The position numbers and the translations under genes were made by a program. Positions 1 through 10,523 of a stretch of 37,299 nt of DNA are shown one piece after another (the stretch's first letter is position 1; every line of letters starts with the position of its first letter). Source of the stretch: Fidelibacterota bacterium (lineage in GTDB: Bacteria > Pseudomonadota > Alphaproteobacteria > Rhodospirillales > Rhodospirillaceae); NCBI GenBank assembly GCA_947476275.1, contig CANJPQ010000039.1:1-37299 (forward strand), read 5' to 3'. Below the pieces are notes generated by a model, which made no database searches, was not told the origin of the DNA, and saw only the letters and a list, made by a program, of their open reading frames with translations.

Positions 1-116
1 AACAGTGGAAGGCCAAGCGCGATGCGATGGTCTCGCAAATGTTCGATCCGTTCCTGCGCCGCAAAGACATTCCTTACGCGCAATCGCTGATCACCGATCA
101 AGAGCCGCGCGGCTAA
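1..116 (+). CDS. C-terminal part of small conserved protein (paralog of 33169-33537)
   Basis: The reading frame enters from the left edge (first full codon at base 3) and stops with TAA at 114-116, giving the last 37 residues. It matches the end of the 122-residue protein at 33169-33537: both have a W and R a few residues apart, then a V..F/M..F..R motif and the core DIPYA followed by S two residues later. The stop lies 12 bases before the longest methyltransferase start, the same spacing as at the second locus, so the two genes form a conserved pair. I do not recognise the family. No signal peptide can be judged because the N-terminus is outside the window. The coding call is fairly secure because of the paralogy; function is unknown. 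Confidence 0.75.
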   Translation, partial: QWKAKRDAMVSQMFDPFLRRKDIPYAQSLITDQEPRG

Positions 117-134
117 TCAAGGGGAGACATGAAA

Positions 135-1340
135 ATGATGAATCGTCGTTCTCTGTTTAAGGGTTCAGCGGCACTCGCAACGGTCGCTGCGGGCTCCGAA
201 CTCGCTTCGAAACAAGCGTTCGCGGCCGGCAATGGTCCGGAACGCGTCGCACAACGCGGCCATGACGGCATCATGGTGCGCTACGGCTCACTCGATCTGG
301 AAAGCCACAACGACTTCATTTCCGGGATGCGCAAGTGGACCAATCAGTCCTCGCGCACGGCGGCCGAAGCCCGTGCCGCGGAAATCTTCAACAAGGCCGG
401 CATCCCGGTCGGCGCGGAACTGCCGATGGCGAAGGTGATGGAGTTGGTCGGCAACGATCCGATCATCTCCATGTCGGGCTATTCCTGGATGGACGTGCAG
501 CACATCAAGTGGAAGCAGCTGCAGAATTTCTTCCATGCCCGCTACGACGAATACCTCTCGGAAATGGAACGTTTCGATAAGGCGGGTCCCGGCAGTCTCG
601 AACTGAATCCGAAGATGCACATCCCAGGTTACTGCCGGATGGAAATCCACCAGCAGCCGGGCGGCTACGTCGGCGACCCGTTCGCCGGGCACATCTATCA
701 CTACGCGACGAATGTGACGGCCGATCGCAAGAATGATCAGGACCAGGCCTATATGACCTACGCGGCCCTGACGCCGCTGCCGGAGAATAAGAAGGTCAAG
801 CGCATCCTCGATACGGGCACGGGCATTGGCCAGTACGCGACCTCCATCAAGCGCCAGTTCCCGGACGCGGAAGTGTGGGGCATCGACGTCGGCGGTCCGA
901 TGCTGCGGTATGCGCACATGCGCGCCGTCGACATGGGTGTGGCGGTGAATTTCCGTCAGGTCCTGGCGGAAGACACCGGCTTCCCCGACAACCACTTCGA
1001 CCTCGTCATCAGCCACCTGATGCATCACGAAGTCACCGCGGACGCCTTGCGCGCGATCTTCAAGGAAAACCAACGCATCCTGCGTCCGGGCGGGCACTAC
1101 TTCGCGATCGACTCTTATACGAACGGGCCGGCGGCGAAGGATGCGATGGGCCAGTTCGATCTGTTCTGGACCTATCGTTGGAACCACGAGGATTGGCAGA
1201 TCGAGTGGGCCGAGGTCGATCAGGCCGGCGATATGAAGAAGGCCGGCTACAAGGTTTGGTACAACGAGCCGGGTCCGTCCACCGGCCGCCGCAATGTCTT
1301 CCGTCGCGGCTACAATAACATCGTCGGTACCAAGGTCTAA
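135..1340 (+). CDS. Tat-signal class I SAM-dependent methyltransferase (copy A)
   Basis: This 401-residue protein opens with MMNRRSLFKG followed by an Ala-rich stretch ending near AFAAG, which reads as a twin-arginine export signal. A Rossmann methyltransferase domain follows: motif I DTGTGIG at about residues 226-232, the acidic end of strand 2 in GID near 251, an FPDNHFD motif, and RPGG near the end of the fold. An upstream block containing PGGYVGDPFAG (about 175-186) is shared with copy B at 33550 and is not part of the standard fold. I chose ATG 135 over 129 because the GGAG at 123-126 is 8 bases from it, as in copy B; ATG 129 would give 403 residues. Substrate is unknown. Export of a SAM-dependent enzyme is odd, so the signal could be vestigial or the fold could bind another ligand. 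The upstream partner gene is 12-18 bases away and the DUF2282 gene follows 70 bases downstream. Confidence 0.8.
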   Translation: MMNRRSLFKGSAALATVAAGSELASKQAFAAGNGPERVAQRGHDGIMVRYGSLDLESHNDFISGMRKWTNQSSRTAAEARAAEIFNKAGIPVGAELPMAKVMELVGNDPIISMSGYSWMDVQHIKWKQLQNFFHARYDEYLSEMERFDKAGPGSLELNPKMHIPGYCRMEIHQQPGGYVGDPFAGHIYHYATNVTADRKNDQDQAYMTYAALTPLPENKKVKRILDTGTGIGQYATSIKRQFPDAEVWGIDVGGPMLRYAHMRAVDMGVAVNFRQVLAEDTGFPDNHFDLVISHLMHHEVTADALRAIFKENQRILRPGGHYFAIDSYTNGPAAKDAMGQFDLFWTYRWNHEDWQIEWAEVDQAGDMKKAGYKVWYNEPGPSTGRRNVFRRGYNNIVGTKV

Positions 1341-1410
1341 TCGCGTATCGTCGCGGCGGCGCATCGGTGCGTCGCCGCGACGCGCGCTTCTCATCCCGTG
1401 AGGTTTTTCG

Positions 1411-1743
1411 ATGGCCGACCCTAAGGCCCGTGTGCTCGGCGCCATGACGCTTGCCGTTGCCGTCTTGGGCGCGGCGGCATTTGCCGTGAGCGCGCAAGCT
1501 GCGGACATGGCCACGGGTGCCGCGGACAAGGAGAAGTGCTACGGCATCGCCAAGGCGCGCGAGAATAACTGCGCCGCGGCGAATGGCAGCCACTCCTGCG
1601 CCGGTCAGGCAAAGATGAGCTACGAAGGCCAAGACTTTAAAGAGGTTCCCAAAGGAACCTGCGCCAAGATGCGCGGCGAGGAAAAAGCGTTCAACGGCAT
1701 GAATCAACAGATGCTGATTGCCCCGGGCTTCAACGACGGCTGA
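1411..1743 (+). CDS. DUF2282 / bufferin-like (BufA1-type) secreted Cys peptide precursor
   Basis: The 110-residue product has an N-terminal signal peptide (about 1-30, ending AQA) and then four cysteines in the DUF2282 pattern: EKCYGIAKA (C43), NNCAAA (C54), HSCAGQAK (C63) and PKGTC (C84). From family knowledge, DUF2282 includes the bufferins, ribosomally made copper-binding peptides whose cysteines are modified by an MNIO (DUF692) enzyme with a DUF2063-type partner before export. Neither gene is visible in this window; the neighbours are a Tat methyltransferase and two SDR-type proteins. A tail of about 20 residues beyond the last Cys is unusual in my memory of the family. A GTGAGG ribosome site precedes the ATG. 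The family call is confident; copper binding and modification are inferred. Confidence 0.85.
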   Translation: MADPKARVLGAMTLAVAVLGAAAFAVSAQAADMATGAADKEKCYGIAKARENNCAAANGSHSCAGQAKMSYEGQDFKEVPKGTCAKMRGEEKAFNGMNQQMLIAPGFNDG

Positions 1744-1800
1744 GCCCGACCGCCGACCGCCGCGCCCGACCATTCAACTGCGTTCGGGGAGATGCGTAAA

Positions 1801-2526
1801 ATGGTGGATCTGACACGGCGCTCCGCGCTGGGGTATACGTCGCTTGCCTTATCCGTCTGCGGCGGGGCTTCCGCGGTGCTTGCGGCGACGAATGTTAAGG
1901 TCCTCGCCGGCAAGTCGGTCCTCATCCTCGCGCCCGATGAATCCTTCACGCGCGATGTCGCGTCCGCGCTCACGACGCATGGTGCCAATGTCACCGTCGT
2001 TTCCCCCGCCGAACTGACCGACGATGCCTGGGGCGCAGCACTCCTGACCGGCGCCAGGAAGCCCGGCAAGAGCGACGTGGTCGTGAACTTGTGCATGCCC
2101 CGCGGCGGCGGTGCGGTGGGTGAGATCGGGCTGGCTGAGTTCCGTCGTGTGCTCGAGGCCAGCTATGGCCGCGCATTCCTCGGGGTGAAATATGGAATCA
2201 TGTATCTGCGTGCCCATGGTGGCGGTTCGTTGGTCAACGTGACGTCTGCCGACGGGCTCCAGGGCAATCCCAAAGCGGCCGCGGCCAGTGCTGCGTCTAG
2301 CGGCATGATCATCATGACCAAGTCGGCCGCGCTTGAATGTGCAGCGGCCGGAGACAACATCCGCGCCAACGGCCTGTTCGTCGGCGATGTCGTCCGCGGC
2401 AAACCGAAGCAAGGGCAGGTGACGGTCGAAGATGTGGCTGCGGCCATCGCCTTTCTCTCCGCCGATGCGGCGAGCTATTTCACCGGCGTCGTCTTACCGG
2501 TCGAGAACGGGGGGATGCCGCTATGA
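1801..2526 (+). CDS. Exported SDR-fold protein lacking SDR catalytic and cofactor motifs
   Basis: This 241-residue protein begins with a Tat-like signal (TRRSALGYTSL, Ala-rich to about AVLAAT) followed by a recognisable short-chain dehydrogenase scaffold: beta-alpha-beta start, VNVTSADG strand, FLSADAASYFTG and an ENGG end. The usual TGxxxGxG dinucleotide motif is replaced by LAPDESFT. The Ser of the triad is present (TSADG, about 149), but the Tyr position 13 residues later is Ala and the Lys position is Ser (ASAAS). It is therefore probably not an active SDR and may bind a ligand or partner. I chose ATG 1801 because GGGGAG at 1786-1791 is 9 bases upstream; ATG 1792 is too close. Its stop overlaps the next SDR start (ATGA), so the two are translationally coupled. 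Confidence 0.72.
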   Translation: MVDLTRRSALGYTSLALSVCGGASAVLAATNVKVLAGKSVLILAPDESFTRDVASALTTHGANVTVVSPAELTDDAWGAALLTGARKPGKSDVVVNLCMPRGGGAVGEIGLAEFRRVLEASYGRAFLGVKYGIMYLRAHGGGSLVNVTSADGLQGNPKAAAASAASSGMIIMTKSAALECAAAGDNIRANGLFVGDVVRGKPKQGQVTVEDVAAAIAFLSADAASYFTGVVLPVENGGMPL

Positions 2527-3323
2527 GCTTCAAGAACGCAACCCCCGAGGAAGCCGGCAGCCTCGCGAACCTTTCGGGCAAGGTCGCCCTCGTCACCGGT
2601 GCGACGTCCGGCATCGGTGAAGGTGTGGCGCTCGCGCTCGCGTTCGCCGGCGCTTACGTCGTTGCGACGGGGCGCGACGAGAAGCGCGGGCGAGAGACTG
2701 TGCGGCAGATCGAGGCAGGCAAGGGCAAGGGCCATTTCGACAAACTCGACGTCACCGTCGAAGACGATTGGAAGCGCGTGGTCGCCGACATCCAAAAGCG
2801 TTTCGGACGCTTGGATGTCCTGGTCAACAATGCGGGCCGCGGCGTGCGCGGCCCCATCGAGACCATCCCGATGGAAGGCCACTGGTTCGAGATCCACCTC
2901 AATATCGAAGGCGCGTTCCTCGGCATGACCTATGCCTGGCCGATCATGAAGAAGAATGGCGGCGGCGTGGTGTTCAACATGAATTCCACGGCGGGGCAGC
3001 GCGGCGGAAGCGGCTCGATCTGCTACGGCGGATCGAAGGGCGGCATGTTGGGGTTGACGAAATCCGCCGCCGCGGCGGGCCGCAAGGACGGCATCCGTGT
3101 GATTTCCATCCACCCGGGCAACACATGGTCGCCGGGCATGCAGGCGCTTGTGGAAGTGTCCGAGGACGAGTTCTTCTCGAAGGATCGCAACCGCAGCATT
3201 CCGGCGGGAATGCCCGCCCGTGCGGCGGACGTCGCCGTGCCGATCGTGTTCCTCGCCTCCGACGCCGCGCGCCACATCACCGGCATCGAATTCAACATCG
3301 ACGGCGGGCAAAGCGCGCGTTAG
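2523..3323 (+). CDS. Short-chain dehydrogenase/reductase (classical SDR)
   Basis: A 266-residue cytoplasmic NAD(P)-dependent oxidoreductase of the classical SDR family. The cofactor motif TGATSGIG is at 25-32, VNNAG at 101-105, and the triad Ser155, Tyr168, Lys172 in the YGGSK motif is intact; a C-terminal GGQSAR end is typical. The start ATG at 2523 overlaps the stop of the degenerate SDR (ATGA), which sets the start and suggests the two are made together and may form a heteromeric pair. An upstream extension of the open frame is antisense-like noise. The stop overlaps that of ispDF on the opposite strand by 4 bases. Substrate is unknown; membership in the Tat-methyltransferase cluster is inferred from spacing. 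Confidence 0.9.
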   Translation: MSFKNATPEEAGSLANLSGKVALVTGATSGIGEGVALALAFAGAYVVATGRDEKRGRETVRQIEAGKGKGHFDKLDVTVEDDWKRVVADIQKRFGRLDVLVNNAGRGVRGPIETIPMEGHWFEIHLNIEGAFLGMTYAWPIMKKNGGGVVFNMNSTAGQRGGSGSICYGGSKGGMLGLTKSAAAAGRKDGIRVISIHPGNTWSPGMQALVEVSEDEFFSKDRNRSIPAGMPARAADVAVPIVFLASDAARHITGIEFNIDGGQSAR

Positions 3324-4471
3324 GCGGAGAGTTTCACCGTCGCCACCGCCTGCGCCGCGATGCCTTCGCGCCGGCCGGTGAATCCAAGGCCTTCGGTCGT
3401 GGTGGCTTTCACGCTGACGCGGTGCGTCTCCACGCTCATGATCTCGGCGACGCGCGCCACCATGGCCGCGCGATGCGGTCCGACTTTCGGACGCTCGCAG
3501 ATGATCGTGATATCGAGGTGCGTCAGCGCGCCGCCGCGCGCGCGCAACAGATCGTAGGCGTGCCGCAGGAAGCGGTCCGACGACACGCCGCGCCATTGCG
3601 GATCGGTGGGCGGGAAGTGCGCGCCGATGTCGCCGTCGCCGATGGCGCCGAGGATCGCATCCGTCGCTGCGTGCAGCGCCACATCCGCGTCTGAGTGTCC
3701 CTCAAGACCTTGGCTGTGCGGGATCTTCAATCCGCACAGCCATACCCCGTCGCCTGGGCCGAACTTGTGGACATCGAAGCCGGTGCCGGTGCGGGTTTCC
3801 ATCAACGCGCCCTCCAGACGCCGCAGGTCTTCCATCGTCGTGACCTTGATATTGGTTTCATCGCCCGGCACGGACAGCACTGTCCCGCCGGCGGCTTCCA
3901 GCACCGCGGCGTCATCGGTGAAGTCGACCCCGTCGGCCTTGCGGTGCGCCGCAAGGATCGCCGGATAGCGGAACCCTTGCGGGGTCTGCGCCCGGGCGAG
4001 ACTTTCCCGGGGTACCGTCGCGCCGACCTTGCCGCCGTCTAGGCGCTTCAGCGTGTCGACAACCGGCAGGCAGGGCAGGGCGCCTTCGGCCTCCCGCAGC
4101 GCCTCGATCACAGCCCCGATGAGGGATGCGCTGACCATCGGCCGCGCCCCGTCATGGATCAGCACTAGGTCGGGCGGTTTCCCCGCCAGGGCCTCCAGCC
4201 CGTTGCGCACGGACTGCTGCCGGGTCGCGCCGCCGTGAACCGCCGGGAGCAGCTTGATCCAGGACAGGTCGGCGATGGCCTCCGCATAGAGCATGGCGTC
4301 ATCCGGGTGGATCACCGCTTGGACGGCGCTCACCCCCGGATGATGCACGAACGCCTTCATCGCGCGCCGCAGGAGGGGCGCGCCACCTAGGGTCTGGTAC
4401 TGCTTCGGGCCGTCCCCCCCGAACCGCATCCCCCGGCCGGCCGCCACGATCAGCGCTACGCATCCCCCCAC
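3320..4471 (-). CDS. ispDF: Bifunctional IspD/IspF: 2-C-methylerythritol 4-phosphate cytidylyltransferase / 2,4-cyclodiphosphate synthase
   Basis: This 383-residue fusion carries out two steps of the MEP isoprenoid pathway: transfer of CMP to methylerythritol phosphate, and cyclisation to MEcPP. The N-terminal IspD half (about 1-225) shows VAAGRGMRFG and the GPKQY substrate loop, then DGARP at 107-111. The C-terminal IspF half (from about 225) has the metal ligands in FDVHKFG (D233, H235) and GHSDADVALHA (H267). Fused ispDF is common in alphaproteobacteria. GTG at 4471 is the start, supported by AAAGGAG 7 bases upstream. It is convergent with the SDR gene and divergent from dusB. The enzyme that falls between the two in the pathway, IspE, is not encoded here. 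Confidence 0.97.
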   Translation of the reverse strand: MGGCVALIVAAGRGMRFGGDGPKQYQTLGGAPLLRRAMKAFVHHPGVSAVQAVIHPDDAMLYAEAIADLSWIKLLPAVHGGATRQQSVRNGLEALAGKPPDLVLIHDGARPMVSASLIGAVIEALREAEGALPCLPVVDTLKRLDGGKVGATVPRESLARAQTPQGFRYPAILAAHRKADGVDFTDDAAVLEAAGGTVLSVPGDETNIKVTTMEDLRRLEGALMETRTGTGFDVHKFGPGDGVWLCGLKIPHSQGLEGHSDADVALHAATDAILGAIGDGDIGAHFPPTDPQWRGVSSDRFLRHAYDLLRARGGALTHLDITIICERPKVGPHRAAMVARVAEIMSVETHRVSVKATTTEGLGFTGRREGIAAQAVATVKLSA

Positions 4472-4624
4472 GGGAAGCTCCTTTAATGTGCGCCCAGACC
4501 ATAGGGTCGCACTGGCCGGCCTGCAATTCGGCTTTGTGCTCAGTCAGTTGCAACAACCTGATGCAGAACAGTCACAGCGCTTGATTTCGACCGTATTTCC
4601 TGAGCAAATGCCTGCCCAAGATTT
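4472..4624. promoter_or_regulatory. Divergent intergenic region between ispDF and dusB-ntr operon
   Basis: This 153-base gap lies between two divergent genes and so must hold promoters for ispDF (leftward) and for the dusB-ntrBC-ntrYX operon (rightward). I see the ispDF ribosome site at its left edge but no clear sigma70 or sigma54 (GG-N10-GC type) element that I would call with confidence. A TCAGTCAGTTGCAACAACCTG stretch near the middle contains a short imperfect symmetry (GTTGCAAC). Confidence 0.5.
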
Positions 4625-5641
4625 ATGCAGGCTCCGGCACGGATGCATCGTCGCCTCAAAATCGGCCCGCTAGAGACCACCGGCAACGTGTTCCTGGCCC
4701 CTATGTCCGGGGTCACGGATCGCCCGTTCCGGCGTTTGGTGCGCCGGTTCGGCTGCGACCTGGTCTATTCGGAGATGATCGCCAGCCGGGAACTGCTGCG
4801 CCAGCAGGGCGGCTCCAAGCGCATGAGCGGCTCCGTCGACGACGAGGCGCCGCTTGCGGTGCAACTCGCCGGCTGCGATCCCGAGATCATGGCCGACGCG
4901 GCGCGCATGACCGAAGACCGGGGCGCGGCGCTGATCGACATCAACATGGGTTGCCCGGTCAAGAAGGTCACTGGTGGCATGATGGCGGGCTCCGCCCTCA
5001 TGCGCGATGAGGATCACGCCGTGCGTATCGTCGAAGCCGTCGTCAAGGCGGTGAAGGTGCCGGTGACCCTGAAGATGCGCATGGGCTGGGACCACGACAG
5101 CCTCAACGCCCCGGTGCTGGCCAAGAAAGCCGAAGACGCCGGCGTCCAGCTCATTACCGTCCACGGCCGCACGCGCCAGATGCTCTACACCGGCACCGCC
5201 GACTGGGCCTTCATCCGCCGCGTCAAAGAGGCCGTGAAAGTGCCGGTCATCGGTAATGGCGACGTGACCACCCCGGAACACGCCGCAACGCTTCTGCAGA
5301 TGTCGGGCGCGGACGGCGTGATGATCGGCCGCGGGTCGTTCGGCAAGCCGTGGTTTCCCGCACAAGTGCGCGCCTTCCTCGCCACCGGCGAAACGCCCGC
5401 CGATCCTTCTCCCGCCGAACGCGCGGCCATCCTGCTGGAACACTACGACGCCCTCTTGACTTATTACGGCCTCGACAAGGGCCTGCGCATCGCGCGCAAG
5501 CATCTCGCCTGGGCCGCCGTCGGTATGCCCGGTGCGAACGCGTTCCGCGTCGCGGTGAACACCGAGATCGACCCGGCCCAGGTGAAGGCCGCGATCACGC
5601 GCCTGTTCACCGGCGATGTCGCCTTGCGGGAGGCGGCGTGA
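4625..5641 (+). CDS. dusB: tRNA-dihydrouridine synthase DusB (NifR3 family)
   Basis: A flavoprotein that reduces uridine to dihydrouridine in tRNA D-loops. The 338-residue TIM barrel begins [14 protein letters not shown] (FMN site), has the catalytic Cys110 in [26 protein letters not shown] and the C-terminal phosphate-binding GNGDV and [11 protein letters not shown] motifs. It is the first gene of the nifR3-ntrB-ntrC arrangement known in alphaproteobacteria, and its stop overlaps the ntrB start (TGATG). Start choice is uncertain: ATG 4625 has no strong ribosome site and ATG 4643 (residue 7) is equally plausible. Confidence 0.96.
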   Translation: MQAPARMHRRLKIGPLETTGNVFLAPMSGVTDRPFRRLVRRFGCDLVYSEMIASRELLRQQGGSKRMSGSVDDEAPLAVQLAGCDPEIMADAARMTEDRGAALIDINMGCPVKKVTGGMMAGSALMRDEDHAVRIVEAVVKAVKVPVTLKMRMGWDHDSLNAPVLAKKAEDAGVQLITVHGRTRQMLYTGTADWAFIRRVKEAVKVPVIGNGDVTTPEHAATLLQMSGADGVMIGRGSFGKPWFPAQVRAFLATGETPADPSPAERAAILLEHYDALLTYYGLDKGLRIARKHLAWAAVGMPGANAFRVAVNTEIDPAQVKAAITRLFTGDVALREAA

Positions 5642-6757
5642 TGCCTGAGCCCGTGCGCCTGTCCAAATCCCAACCGCAGCAGGTCAGCGCCGAGGCGATC
5701 ATCGCTTCGTTGCCCGCCGCCACCCTTGCGGTCGATCGCGGCGGCGTGGTGCGGTTTGCCAATGCCGCGGCCGAGCAGCTGTTTCAATCCAGCGCGGCGG
5801 CCATCGAAGGTCAGCCGCTGACCCAGTTCCTGCCGCCCAACAGCCCGGTCTCCTCGCTGATCGATCAGGCTCTGACCCACGACGTGCCCACCTCGGCCTA
5901 CGGCGTTGAGCTCGACACGCCGCGCACCGGACCGCGCACCATGCTGGTGCATGTTGCGCCGATGGCGGAGTTGCCGGGCTGGGTCGTGCTGTCGCTCCAT
6001 GAGCAGACCCGCGCTTTGAAGATCGGCCAGCAGCTTGAGCATCGCACCGCCGCGCGCTCCATGACCGCGATGGCGTCCCTGCTGGCCCATGAGGTGAAGA
6101 ACCCGCTCTCCGGCATTCGCGGCGCCGCGCAGCTGTTGGGGCAGGGCGCGCGGGAAGAGGATCGCAAGCTCACGCAGTTGATTTGCGACGAGGCTGACCG
6201 CATCGTCGCGCTGGTGAACCGGATGGAAGTGTTCTCCGACGACCGCCCGCTGGAGCGCACGCCTGTGAACATTCACGTCGTGCTTGAGCGGGTAAAGCGC
6301 CTCGCGGAGAACGGCTTCGCGCGCGGTGTGAAGATCACGGAACGCTACGATCCGTCGCTGCCGATGGTGTCGGGCAATCTCGATCAGCTCGTGCAGGTGT
6401 TTCTCAATCTTCTGAAGAACGCCGCTGAAGCTGTCGCCGAGAACGACAATGGCGTCACCGCTGAGATTGGGCTCACCACGGCCTTCCGTCCCGGCGTACG
6501 CGTGACGATGCCCGGCACATCGTCGCGTATCCAGCTTCCCCTGGTCGTCGCAGTGACCGACAACGGGCCGGGCGTACCGCCCGATTTGCGTCCGCATCTG
6601 TTCGATCCGTTCGTCACCACCAAGCCGAAGGGCAGCGGCCTCGGCTTGGCCTTGGTGGCGAAGATTGTCAGCGACCACGGCGGCGTCATCGAATTCGACA
6701 GCCATCCGCGCCGCACGTCCTTCCGCGTGATGTTGCCCATCGCCAAGGAGACGATCG

Positions 6758-6765
<8 letters not shown>
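5641..6765 (+). CDS. ntrB: Nitrogen regulation sensor histidine kinase NtrB
   Basis: A 374-residue soluble kinase/phosphatase that controls NtrC in response to PII-signalled nitrogen status. A PAS domain (about 17-125) comes first; the phosphoacceptor is His150 in [16 protein letters not shown]. The ATP domain has N-box Asn260 ([10 protein letters not shown]), G1 DNGPG at 307-311 and G2 GSGLGLALV at 331-339. There are no membrane segments. The ATG at 5641 shares its A with the dusB stop, and the 3' end overlaps ntrC by 8 bases, so dusB-ntrB-ntrC is transcribed and translated together. Confidence 0.96.
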
Positions 6766-8174
<1,409 letters not shown>

Positions 8175-8197
<23 letters not shown>

Positions 8198-10520
8198 CGC
8201 CCCGCAAAATACCGCGGTGCTCCAGCGACGGGCCACGGACCAGGAGCCCGAGCCCAGGGGCGCGAGCCTCGGTCAAAGCATCCGCCACTGGAGTTTGCGC
8301 TCGGCGGTGTGGGGCCGCCGTGTGCGCTTCGCCGACATTATGGCGGTCGTACTGTCTGTCGCCGCGGCGATCTGCGGGATCGCGACCTACGCCGCTCTGG
8401 CGGGATGGGATCAGGCGGGGCCGAACCCACGCAGCGTTCTCGCGCTGCTCTATCTCGATCTGTTCTTGCTGCTCGGCCTTGCGGTGCTGGTCGCGCGCCG
8501 GCTGGTGCGGCTGTGGTCCGCGCATCGCTCGGGGACGGCGGGTTCGAAGCTCCATATCCGCCTGGTGATGCTGTTCGGCGTGATCTCGATCACTCCCACC
8601 ATCATCATCGCCGTGTTCTCCGCACTGTTCTTCACCTTCGGCGTGCAAAGCTGGTTCAGCGACCGTGTGCGCAGCGCGCTCAATGAATCCCAGGCGGTCG
8701 CGGAAGCCTATATTGAAGAACACAAGCAGGTGCTGCGGGCGGATGTGACCGCGTTCGCGGCGGATCTGAACAACCGCTGGCCGCAGCTCAGCCTCTATGG
8801 CGAGTCCGCGCTCACCGGCTTCCTCGGCACCCAGGCCGCCATCCGCAATTTGACCGAAGCCCTGGTGTTCAACGCCGACGGCAAGGTGGTGGCGAAAACC
8901 GGATATTATTTCGACCTGCAAGCTGGCGGCACGATTCCGCCCGAAGCCTTGTCCGAAGCCAACATCGGGCGTGTCGCCATCGTCACCGGCGACAACGGTG
9001 ATCGTGTGCGCGCCCTGATCCGCCTGAACACCTATCCGGCCATGTACCTGTACGTCGGCCGTGTGATCGACGCGAAGGTGCTCAACCGCGTCACACGTAC
9101 CGGCGCGGCCGTCGATGAATACCGCCGCCTCGAGGGTAGCCGGTCGGCCCTCGAGATCAGATTCACGCTGCTGTTCACCGTGGTCGCATTGCTGCTGCTC
9201 ATGGTTTCGGTCTGGTTCGGCCTGTCGCTCGCGAACCGGCTCGCGAGGCCGATCTCGGATCTCATCAATGCGGCAGAGCGCGTGCGCGCGGGCGATCTGA
9301 CGGTACGCGTCCGGGAAACCACCGGTGCGGACGAACTTGCGTCTCTCAGCCGCGCCTTCAACCGCATGACCAAGCGCATCGACGAACAGCAGGCGGAACT
9401 GCTCGAAACCAATGCCCAACTCGATGAGCGCCGCAGATTTACCGAAACCGTGCTCGACGGCGTCAGCGCGGGCGTGATCGGCCTCGACGAGGGCGGTCAT
9501 ATGACGTTGCCCAACCGCTCCGCGGCGTTGCTGCTCGGTACCGATCTGAACCAACTGATCGGCCGGCCGGTGTCGACCTTCGCGCCGGAATTTGCCGCCC
9601 TGTTCGCAGAGATGGCCGCCAATACCGAGCAGCGCGTCCTGCAGCGGGAAATCCAGATCGTGCGCGGCAACACCACCCGCACCTTGATGGTGCGCCTGTC
9701 CACCGAGCGCGCCGACGACCGCTCCGTCGGCTATGTCATCACCTTCGACGACATCACCGCGCTGCAATCGGCCCAGCGCAAGGCCGCCTGGGCCGACGTG
9801 GCGCGGCGCATCGCCCATGAGATCAAAAACCCGCTCACGCCGATCCAACTTTCGGCAGAGCGCCTGAAGCGCAAATACCGCGACCGTCTCGGCGACGAAG
9901 ACTCGGGTTTGTTCATCCAGTGCACCGATACGATCATCCGGCATGTCGGCGATATCGGGCAGATGGTCGATGAATTCTCCGCCTTCGCCCGTATGCCCGC
10001 CCCACAGCTCAAGGATGTGGACCTGGGCCGCATCGTGCGCGAAGGCGTGGGCCTCCAGAAAATGGCCTTCCCGCAAATCCAGTTTGCCATCGATCTGCCG
10101 CAGAGCCCGGTCATGCTGCGGCTCGATGCCCGACAGGTTGGACAAGCCGTGACCAATATCGTCAAGAACGCCCTGGAATCGATTGAGAGCCGCATGGCTG
10201 CGGGCGATGCGACGCCGGGCCATGTCGCTGTGGCGATCCGTGCGGATGGCGAGGGTGCGGCCATCGAAGTCATCGATAACGGCGTCGGCTTGCCTCCCGG
10301 CGAGCGCGATCGGCTGAAAGAACCCTACGTCACCACGCGCGTCAAAGGCACCGGCCTCGGCCTCGCCATTGTCGCCAAGGTCGTGGAAGACCACGGCGGC
10401 ACGTTGAGTCTCGACGATGCGCCGGCGCTGGACGGCCAGCCCGTCCGCGGCGCCCGCGTCACCCTGAAATTTCCGGCAAGTCTGTTTGTTCAACCCAAGC
10501 CGAGCCGGGCGGCGGAGTAG
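8175..10520 (+). CDS. ntrY: Membrane sensor histidine kinase NtrY
   Basis: A 781-residue membrane kinase that pairs with NtrX in nitrogen and redox or envelope-related signalling in alphaproteobacteria. Transmembrane segments lie at about 53-75, 88-108, 128-156 and 330-351, so that 157-329 forms an extracytoplasmic sensor region. HAMP (about 352-405), a coiled linker, PAS (about 422-530) and kinase domains follow; the phosphoacceptor is His548 in [13 protein letters not shown]. The ATP domain shows [16 protein letters not shown] and GTGLGLAIV. The ATG start lies inside the end of ntrC and the gene ends three bases before ntrX, so all four regulators are one unit. Confidence 0.95.
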
Positions 10521-10523
10521 ACC

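Noticed and set aside
288-1529. Reverse-strand 413-codon frame over the first Tat methyltransferase
   Set aside because: Antisense shadow; the plus-strand product has clear methyltransferase motifs and a paralog.
2337-2522. Upstream extension of the intact SDR frame
   Set aside because: It overlaps the degenerate SDR in another frame, has Arg-rich content, and the real start is the ATGA-coupled ATG at 2523.
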